DNA of 64,000 nt from Leuctra nigra (lineage: Eukaryota > Arthropoda > Insecta > Plecoptera > Leuctridae): positions 46,525,411-46,589,410 of the forward strand of contig OW203762.1 in NCBI GenBank assembly GCA_934045905.1. The letters are read 5' to 3'. Of the stretch, positions 58,001 to 64,000 are shown one piece after another. The notes below the pieces were generated by a model. That model worked only from the letters and a program-made list of their open reading frames with translations, was not told the origin of the DNA and did no database searches. Both the position numbers and the translations under genes were made by a program. Every line of letters starts with the position of its first letter. Positions within the stretch are counted from its first letter, which is position 1.

Positions 58001-61000
58001 ACGGGATAACAGTTACAGTTACAATTTTCAATAAAGAAAGTAACTGAATACAATTACAATTACTTTATTTTTAAAGTAACATGTTACAGTTACTTTTACT
58101 TGAAAAAAGTAGCATGTTACCAGTAACATGTTACTTCACAACACTGCGTCTTAGCAATATTGATTAATGTAATGAAGGAGAAGGATAAGTATTTGGTTTG
58201 GGAGCTGAAATTTTGGGCTATGGTGATTGGTAGAAATTATTCTATTTGTTGGTATTTTGATCAGAGTGAAAGTATTCTGAAATGCTTTCTGAAATGTATG
58301 CTTTCAATTGTGTCTTTTAAATAATACCTAAAAAAAAAAAAATTGGATTGTTAGGTACTTAGTTATCAGCAGATGACAGGCTCTTTGATTCTTAGAATGT
58401 GTTGATAAATGAGATTTTGTCATGCACAACGTAATACCTATTCTACAAACTTAAAATGGTGTGGTAGTATTACGTACAAATTTGATTTCTTTAAAATCTA
58501 TTTTGATTTTTATGAAAAATCTTAATTCACTACATGTTGGTTACAACTCACAATATAATGTGGTGTTTTCTTTTCACTGACTTGATTAGATCTATCTTTG
58601 TTCTTAGTAGGTAGTACCTACAAATTGTGATAAAATTAAGGCTAACAAATTCTGAAATTGATATTTATAATAGCTTTACATATGGTTACCTATATGGCCT
58701 ATGGTGGTAAATAAAGTACGGTCGGGGACAGGCAAAGATGAAGCCACGCTAGCATGGGCCGGCCTATATCTGGCAATGCTAAAGTGGGTTCATCTTTGCC
58801 TGTCACCCACCATAGGTCTATGTTTAAGAACTTGCTAATTTTGTTGAGTGTGGTTCTTGTTGTAGACCAGCACATGATTGTGTATGCGCCCGGACTGTTC
58901 ACGCACCTCCTCGACATGGGACTATCTCACGAGCCATGTTGCCACATCATGATGGACAGTGACGTCTCTCCTCATGCGTCCCACCTCGCCCCGCTGCTGC
59001 AGCCTGGCAACGCTGCCGCTGCTCTCACAGTCGACCTTCACACCCTGCAGTTGGTACCTCTGAGTGTGACACCGGCGCACCTGGTGGCCACGTTCAAGAA
59101 CCATGCAGCGCTCAGCAACAGGCTGGCAGTGCTGCACTACTTCCTTGTACACAAAGCTGATATGGAGGTCGTGGGAGAGGTATGCATCTTAGTTATAACC
59201 GATGTCAGGGTATATCTCATAATAATATCTTCTATATAAAGTAGATTGTCTGTACATGTTTGTCTGTCAGTCTGTTCTAAAATTTGACCGCTCACAACAA
59301 AACTTTGTACATCTACCCTTCAGAACTCTGCGAATAGCATAGACAAACTACTCCGTCCCTCTGACCACCCCCTCACACTAAACATCCCAATTTGGCACCC
59401 CCTTCATTGAATTCTTTAAACAGCACTCGTATTCCTAGATTAGCTGATGAAAAGAAGCCATAAATTAAAGGCAATAAAAGTTGCCCGCAGCTGAAAATAA
59501 TTCGCTGAAAATTCACTTGTGAAATTTCACATAGCCTATAATGATTTCGTCATCATGCCGTCTACTCAGCGCCTGACTGGGATATATATGCAACACTATT
59601 TCTTCCAAGTTATTCGAGTTGCATATCTCAGAGGCGTACATGGAACTCTATTGAAGGGTTGCTGCGCCGGGCAAGATTGGCACATACACAACAACATTGC
59701 TTACAAAATTCACATTACCCAAGCAATACCGGGAGCTAGTTGCCATAGGAATTAAATATTGTAACTAGACTCCATCTGAATCGCAGAATGTGTCTGTTCT
59801 TGCTCATAATAGAATAGACCCTCAAAACATACCTACCTCAGCAGTATGTATTCAGAACCACCTCAAACAAGGGATGGTCAAACAAAATACAAAGAAAGTA
59901 AATGATTTTAAACAATCATAATGGAAACACTTTCTGCAAAGGAGGGGAGTTTAGTTACCTGGGAGTGAAGAGGTATAATTTATAGAACCACAAATAATTT
60001 CAAAATTTTGGGGTTCCATTTATGAAGATTTTTAATTGTCAAAAGTATGGAATTTCAACAATTAAATTCTTCTTTAAAATGCATTAATATTGCAAGAAAT
60101 TAAGCACGTTGATTTTATTCCCCTTCTCTCCCTAGAATAATTAGGTATGTAATTTTATTTTATACTTCAATAACAGCTACATATTGAGTTCCTTTTGAAA
60201 ACTCTTTTCCTTAACGAAGTGTAATGACCAAGAAGTCTGATCTGCTTCAGCTGTTGTCAATCATCGCCGAGCAACCCGTCAATCTGGACATCCCGCAGCT
60301 GCTGCAGGAGGTGCTGATTGGTGGAGCGTTCTCATTGGCTCAGAAGAATCTGACTCAAGACACCGCCACACTTGTTGCTCTTCTCCCACTTACCACCTGT
60401 TGCACAACTGAGCTTGAAGTTAATGTAAGTCTATCATACTTACATTTGCACACATGTGAATGTCATTGGTAGGTAGAGGTACACATACCATCCATACATG
60501 AAATCCATATATTATGAAATGTATAACATTGCAGTTAAAGCCCATTTTTACTTTGAGAAAATTATTGTTCATCAGGCGGGTGGGCCGTGGTGGCCCACCC
60601 AGAATTTTCTCTTTATGCTTAAAATTCGTATTATTCTGTATTAAAAATAAAAACCCAATTTACAACAAAATGAAAAATAAATATGGAATTATATTTTTAC
60701 GTAAAACCAAAGTTGGGTATTTATTTTCCTCCATATAATCTAGATTAGGTGGCTGTTTTATATTTAATGTGAAGGTGTCCCTACATTTAGTTTCAGATGC
60801 AGGTAAATATATTCCGAAAACACTCAAAAACGCTTCTAGGATCATCAATTTTCAAAAAAATCATCGCGGAGCGGTTGGGGGGTGTTGGCACCCAAACCCC
60901 CCGCGGTCGTGTTTTTCACACAATTTCGTCTGCCCACCCACATTTTTGGTCCTAGAACCGCGCCTGTTGTTCATTTGTATATTTTCATTCAATACTGTTT

Positions 61001-63431
61001 GAAAGCAGTACCTACATAGTACATATTATTTGTATCTTAAAAAAAGTATCCAAAATTCCAGATGTGGTTGTATGTGTCACATTCTTTATTGATCCTTAGC
61101 CATGGTAGTACATTGTATGGACCACAAATTTGGTGGTACTAATTCCTGCTGGGTTGATGATATATTTTGTGTTATGAAATGGAATAGCAAAATCTTCCAT
61201 AAAAATTTGGAAATAAAATTAGTTTGTATTACATATCGTCGGTGATTTGCCATAAGGGCCTATCTCATCAAAAATGCAACTTTCACTTTTTGGTGTTTTC
61301 CTGCAAGGTTTGATATACTTTATGATATTCCAGAAGGGCATATCTCTGAAGTGAAAACTGAGGCCAGTAGAGCTGTTTTAAAATTAGAAAAAGTCAATTT
61401 TATAATTAATTGATTTGCCAGAAGGGCCTATCTCTACACAGACTAATAGCGTGGCCTATCGTAGGGCCTATCTTTAAGCTCTGTGCAAGATGAACCCCAA
61501 AAGGGCCTATCTTGCCTTTAAGCTCTGTGCAAGATGAATGCCAAAAGGGCCTATCTTGCTTAACATCCATATGCTGTGATACTGAATTGTTTTTCACTAT
61601 TTATTTGCCATAAGGGCATTATGTAAATATTGACAAATGTTTCTAATAATTAATAATAAGTGATACATATTTGAAACAAATGATTTTTTTTATGAATTTT
61701 CATATATAATACTCCTAATATATCATAACACATCTTTTTTTCCTTTTCCTGAACAATTATGAAAAACCTAGATACCGTATTAACTCGTGTATAAGACGCA
61801 CTCGTGTATAAGACGCACCCTTGTTTTGAGAAGTATATTTTAAGAAAACACTTAGCATGCGTGTATAAGACGCAGTAAATGATGAAAAACAGTGTGTGTT
61901 TGTATACATGATATCCATCTAAATGTTGGTTTTCCAGCTAACTGAACTCTTTGAATGAAAATCACTGCCAACTTGTTGTAAACAAACAGTAATTTCCTGC
62001 TTCTGAGAAAGGGGGGAGGGGAGTCTTTTCCCAGCAGCTGTTGTTTGCTCTAACAGACGCGCACCTGCCTTTCCTCTGCATTCCAAAACAAACCCAACTC
62101 CCCTCCTCCCCTTCCATTAAGATCGCCATTCAACAGTGTTTAGTCTATTTTATGCCTGTCAGAGCAATGTTTTTCAGCCGTAAACATATATTTTGTCTCC
62201 TGATCTAAATGCAAGGGAAAACATTTTATTGCACACATTTAATATGTTAATAATGTTGTGTCTACACAGTTTGAGTAGTCCAGACAGAGTGAGTGGGAAA
62301 GGCAGATAGACAACATGTGGCAGTCTACCACAGCTCTGTTTACAAACATCCACCTTGGATTTACTGGGAAAAAAGCTTGGTATGCATGTATAAGACGCAG
62401 GGCAGTTTTCAGAATCAAAATATTGACATATAATTGCGTCTTATACATGAGTTAATACGATAGGCCCTTATGGCAAAACACCGACGATATATGCTGCTTG
62501 TCAGTTGTCACCTTCTGCGTTGGTGAAAGGGATACTTAGAAAATACATACTAGTAGGTACTAGGTAGGTAGATGAAAATTACTGCTTAAGTTTATTTTTC
62601 TCAATCTGATATTTATGAGTCTTTATTTATGGTAATAAGCTTCAAATGGTGGAGAAACATTTTGTTAAAAGAACTTTCTATGCACCATGGAGTGTAAAAC
62701 TCTGCGGCCTCTCTCGTTTTCAGATCAACCGAGTGAACATTTCGCTGACGCAAGAGACTCTTTGGAACACTGCCATGATGCTGCTGTCACCCCAGCAACG
62801 CCTGGTTCCGTATCGGGTGGATATGTGGACACGGTTGTGGGACCAGTTGGCCAAGCGGACCGGCAAGCCCCGCTTTGGACCAAGTCTCGTTGCGGACAAG
62901 CTCATGGTCTCTCTCGTCTGCTACCAGGTAAGACGAGTACTGCAGACATTATTTAAGCCAAATTGAAGCAATGGTATGTTGGTCGAGTCCATTTTTGTAT
63001 TAAAGGAACAAACCAACATTACATTTGTTTGTACCCTCTATTAGCTAACTTCTATTTTCAATTCTCCCTGGAAATGTAGATATTTTATTCAGGGTCCTGA
63101 CTTCCTTCCAGGCCTCTTCCTCTGAAATTATCTTATAAGCTATAAGTTTTGCTCTTATAATTTCCAGTGATTTCCACCCCTGTTTACCTATCATTTTGGT
63201 TATGCCTAAGACCATTCTTTGACCTTCTTTAACAGCCGATGGAATGTAATGTTTCAGCCTGAGGCTCTGTCTCGCTCAAGCACACCGCTGTCTCCGGGGG
63301 CCAGTCTGGTTGGCTCGGGCACTTTGGCAGACCTGGCAGCCATCAGCAGCAGGAAGCCAATCAGCGACTCACTTCCATTCTACGAGATGGAGAGTTGCAC
63401 GGCCAGCAAGCAAGAGCACGTTATCTCAGTG
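46065..63431 (+). CDS. GSAP: Gamma-secretase-activating protein (GSAP/PION) homologue, 3' end beyond window
   Basis: Exons in phase: 46065-46128, 48917-49135, 50953-51177, 53650-53699, 53770-53967, 55563-55869, 58866-59179, 60233-60424, 62724-62927 and 63258-63431, about 649 codons so far (human GSAP: 854 aa). GSAP is reported to bind gamma-secretase and the APP C-terminal fragment in vertebrates; a role here is inferred. The strongest match is exon 5, RAFTWAQWNPVSQSLYYI, against the family FVWAQWDxSEQRLYYI. Exons 2-3 (LQILYKFQ, TQFLYRKKEG, FLILIHQE) and exon 7 (VYAPGLFTHLLDMG) align with the human protein in order. Weak points: the first donor (GTCGTT), the exact acceptor of exon 60233, and the terminal donor. 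The introns are very TE-rich. The C-terminal part should lie right of the window. Confidence 0.85.
46448..46601. mobile_element. 154-bp PIF/Harbinger-like MITE, TTA duplication
   Basis: The ends are AGGTAAGTTTACAGCTCG and CGAGCTGTAAACGTACCT, flanked by TTA at 46445-46447 and 46602-46604. Inner CGCTCGACGC/GCTTCGACGC arms follow. It lies in GSAP intron 1. Confidence 0.88.
46636..46940. repeat. TATCGATA-rich repeat with AAGAG ends
   Basis: TATCGATA or close variants occur more than ten times. The right end, read in reverse complement, is AAGAGATGGGCACAATATG, similar to the TAGAGATGGGC end of 36838-37411. The left end is AAGAGCGAAG. It is probably an old hAT-type element; no duplication was found. 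Confidence 0.55.
46986..48377. mobile_element. hAT-like element with 7/8 duplication, hosting another element
   Basis: The ends are CAGTGTTCGAGTTGG and CCAATTCGAACACTG. Flanks GTAGTAGT and GCAGTAGT match at 7 of 8 bases. A run of about 20 G near 47057 and a run of C near 48345 pair as subterminal arms. TTATGGGGGGATGG occurs near both ends. The element at 47185-48120 is inserted within. Confidence 0.85.
47185..48120. repeat. Element with repeated TCCGAATGTGCCCC motifs
   Basis: The ends are GTAGGGGAGAGTGGGGCAC and its near-perfect inverse. The motif GTCCGAATGTGCCCC, or its complement, occurs at least seven times (near 47203, 47373, 47390, 47717, 47739, 48077 and 48093). No coding capacity is visible. 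The repeated motif looks like multiple transposase-binding sites. Confidence 0.8.
49600..50888 (-). mobile_element. RTE-type retrotransposon, 5'-truncated, open RT frame of 379 codons
   Basis: The ORF at 49725-50864 (minus) starts inside the RT (FLDLVKAYDRMPREEVW), keeps the catalytic YADDVLVW at about residue 111, and ends with RLRWYGHMKRMGKER and an acidic tail. The 3' tail (GGTGGGATCATCCCACC, CCCCCTGACC) matches the other RTE copies. The 5' end folds back: 22 bases around CCATCGGTCTTCCATGATTTG are repeated inverted at 50867-50888. It lies 65 bp before GSAP exon 3, in antisense. Confidence 0.88.
51222..51275. repeat. Dispersed 60-bp repeat, third copy
   Basis: It contains GTTGATGAGCGAGCACGGAT and CGCAACACC, matching the blocks at 16628 and 22910. 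Confidence 0.45.
51290..53290. repeat. Degenerate repeat region, same family as 23700-24290
   Basis: Shared phrases include CCTTGCTAAGTTT/ACTTGGCAAAATTT types, GTGTGCAAAATTTCAGGTCG, GAAACGGTGCGACTT, and a terminal GCTCGCTTCGCTCGCTC at 53267-53285. The interior holds the small ORF at 51746. The boundaries are loose. Confidence 0.5.
51746..51976 (-). pseudogene. Small basic ORF (76 aa), possible transposon N-terminus
   Basis: The product is Lys/Arg-rich and contains KSKRLKQN, SKETPDQTAARR and NQRNTRSR, a pattern reminiscent of the ETPEQ-type basic repeats before Helitron-like replicase proteins. It is too short for certainty. No downstream replicase or helicase sequence was recognised. Confidence 0.3.
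54338..55206. mobile_element. PIF/Harbinger-like element, TTA duplication, long arms
   Basis: The ends are AGCTTGATTTACACGGGTC and its exact inverse, flanked by TTA. The arms run about 140 bases (including TGTATTGATCAATACATTGA and CTACTAAATTTAAGGTGACGG). The left arm contains a TTTATCATATCAAAAG tip also seen in the 26441 MITE. The non-coding interior of about 590 bases is AT-rich. Confidence 0.9.
56333..57828. mobile_element. hAT-like MITE (TAGGGATGGC, GGTAAATTTACC repeats), nested
   Basis: The ends are TAGGGATGGCACCCGGTAAA and the inverted ...CCGGTAAAAGTGCCATCCCTA. Flanks CGGGCAGG and CTGGCCGG match at 6 of 8. Palindromic GGTAAATTTACC motifs are repeated at both ends. It is inserted in the 56039-58146 element and itself contains a non-LTR retrotransposon fragment. 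Confidence 0.88.
56666..57627 (+). pseudogene. Non-LTR retrotransposon C-terminal fragment
   Basis: The ORF 56666-57319 (217 codons) contains KLVEALIISNLNYCDIVYG, RVQKVQNSCARFIF and KLHWLKMEARR, typical of the region after the RT domain in Jockey/CR1-like elements. The RT core is missing (5' truncation). It ends in an ATT microsatellite at 57606-57627. The first roughly 30 codons may be host-element sequence rather than retrotransposon. Confidence 0.75.
58699..58818. repeat. Hairpin repeat close to GSAP exon 7
   Basis: CCTATGGTGG at the left and CCACCATAGG at the right, with inner arms GACAGGCAAAGATGAA and TTCATCTTTGCCTGTC, form a hairpin. It ends about 48 bp before the acceptor of exon 58866. 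Confidence 0.7.
60573..60966. mobile_element. hAT-like MITE, exact 8-bp duplication TTGTTCAT
   Basis: TTGTTCAT lies at 60565-60572 and 60967-60974. The ends are CAGGCGGGTGGGCC and, inverted, CAGGCGCGGTTCTAGG. Inner arms with GTGGGTGGGC/GCCCACCC are visible. No ORF is present. Confidence 0.92.
61233..62490. mobile_element. MITE with repeated AAGGGCCTATCT motif, interrupted by a pogo-like element
   Basis: The ends are TATCGTCGGTGATTTGCC and GGCAAAACACCGACGATA. The motif AAGGGCCTATCT or a one-base variant occurs near 61256, 61336, 61417, 61455, 61500 and 61546, with a shorter form at 61609 and an inverted one at 62461-62470. Excising 61775-62460 and one TA rebuilds the right terminal repeat. 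Confidence 0.85.
61775..62460. mobile_element. Pogo/Tc1-like element, TA duplication, copy 2
   Basis: It matches 35298-35963 throughout. The ends are CCGTATTAACTCGTGTATAAG and the inverted ...CTTATACATGAGTTAATACGA, flanked by TA. It is inserted in the right terminal repeat of 61233-62490. Confidence 0.88.
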
Positions 63432-63578
63432 GTCAGTATATTGAGGCTTAAATATTTCTAACCTTTGGTCATCGCATTGTGTTTAATGTATCGAATCAAC
63501 GAGTCGGGGTTTGATGAGAATTTTTCACTTCATGTGAATAAATGGAATGAAGTACCTACTTTGCTAGGTACTCTCAAC

Positions 63579-63716
63579 AAATGATAAAACGGTATTTGAA
63601 AGAAATGGATTGGCTGAAAATAAATGTGATGGCAATGGCATCATCCGATGAAGTCTATGCTAACTCGTCATCTACCTCTTAGTAGATGAGCTCTGATTTC
63701 ATTGATAATAACAAGG
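63579..63716. repeat. CATAAAACGG-ended MITE, broken by an LTR element
   Basis: It aligns in reverse with 44192-44379 up to GATAATAACAAGG, where sequence switches to TGTG of the LTR. Confidence 0.75.
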
Positions 63717-63890
63717 TGTGGTGATGTGGGGATGGGACAGAAGAACATGAGACAATCAGACAGAAAAACATGTTACTCCGTCCATCTTTATTGATCACTC
63801 CCTTCTCTACAGTTGGCATCAGTGTGCCGTGCACAACAGTGTTATACTCACAGGTAGATCACACTAAGGTATTCACATGATTATAACACA
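63717..63890 (-). mobile_element. LTR of a retrotransposon, minus strand, rest beyond window
   Basis: Read on the minus strand, a purine run AGAAGGGGGA (63891-63900) is followed by TGTGTTATAATC and ends ...CATCACCACA at 63717. This fits a polypurine tract next to a 3' LTR of 174 bp with TG...CA ends. An AATAAA signal lies inside (complement of TTTATT at 63789). No coding part is in the window, so copia or gypsy class is not decided; the short LTR suggests copia. Confidence 0.75.
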
Positions 63891-64000
63891 TCCCCCTTCT
63901 TAGGTTCTTTTGAAAAGCAAACATAATAATTATCAATGCATCAAAATACTAGATTGTATACGCTGAAAAGTTATGCAAACAAGATTAATTATTATAATAT

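Larger units (their letters stand above)
56039..58146. mobile_element. hAT-like element, exact 8-bp duplication CGTCTTAG
   Basis: The ends are CAGTGTTGTCAAAGTTAC and the inverted ...GTTACTTCACAACACTG. CGTCTTAG flanks both sides (56031-56038 and 58147-58154). AGTTACAGTTACTTT-type subterminal repeats are dense at both ends. It hosts the nested element at 56333-57828. It lies in the GSAP intron between exons 6 and 7. Confidence 0.93.

Overview
This window is nuclear DNA of an animal: five intron-rich protein genes with GT-AG introns and a very heavy load of transposable elements. The heat-shock-factor DNA-binding domain reads like an arthropod HSF. I cannot name the species. Short blocks of the tetranucleotide TAGG/CCTA occur at about 30 places. 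An intact CENP-C argues against insect orders reported to have lost it (holocentric groups such as Lepidoptera and Hemiptera).

Gene layout: (1) 781-5230 (+), a six-exon single-pass membrane immunoglobulin-like protein of the FAM187 type; (2) 5996-16138 (-), an Eps15/Eps15-like endocytic adaptor of which only the three EH domains are visible; (3) 18581-30942 (+), a complete eight-exon CENP-C with the CENP-C motif, a C-terminal cupin and a six-unit tandem repeat; (4) 33249-45599 (-), a complete eleven-exon heat shock factor; (5) 46065 to beyond the right edge (+), a gamma-secretase-activating protein (GSAP/PION) homologue lacking its C-terminus here. Exon phases were checked by hand and are consistent within each model. 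HSF and GSAP are head to head, with start codons 465 bp apart. Eps15 and CENP-C are also divergent. FAM187/Eps15 and CENP-C/HSF converge. The genes have unrelated jobs (membrane, endocytosis, kinetochore, stress transcription, secretase regulation), so there is no operon-like logic.

The space between exons is dominated by mobile DNA. At least nine elements or remnants have hAT-like ends; several have intact 8-bp target-site duplications. Six inverted-repeat elements have exact 3-bp TTA or TAA duplications (PIF/Harbinger-like). Others include AGGTCTGTT-ended elements with 3-bp duplications, TA-flanked Tc1/mariner or pogo-like MITEs, RTE-type non-LTR retrotransposons with a shared 3' tail, a second non-LTR lineage with TTA tails, one tRNA-derived SINE with a target-site duplication, and one end of an LTR retrotransposon at the right edge. 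Elements are often nested, up to three deep.

The most interesting observation is that two TAGGGATG-ended hAT elements sit exactly on splice junctions (CENP-C donor at 20809, Eps15 acceptor at 10625). In each case the target-site duplication regenerated the splice site. Paralogous repeat copies in the same window also provide empty-site controls for two MITE insertions and show a TAGG/CCTA-type motif arriving as a discrete short insertion.
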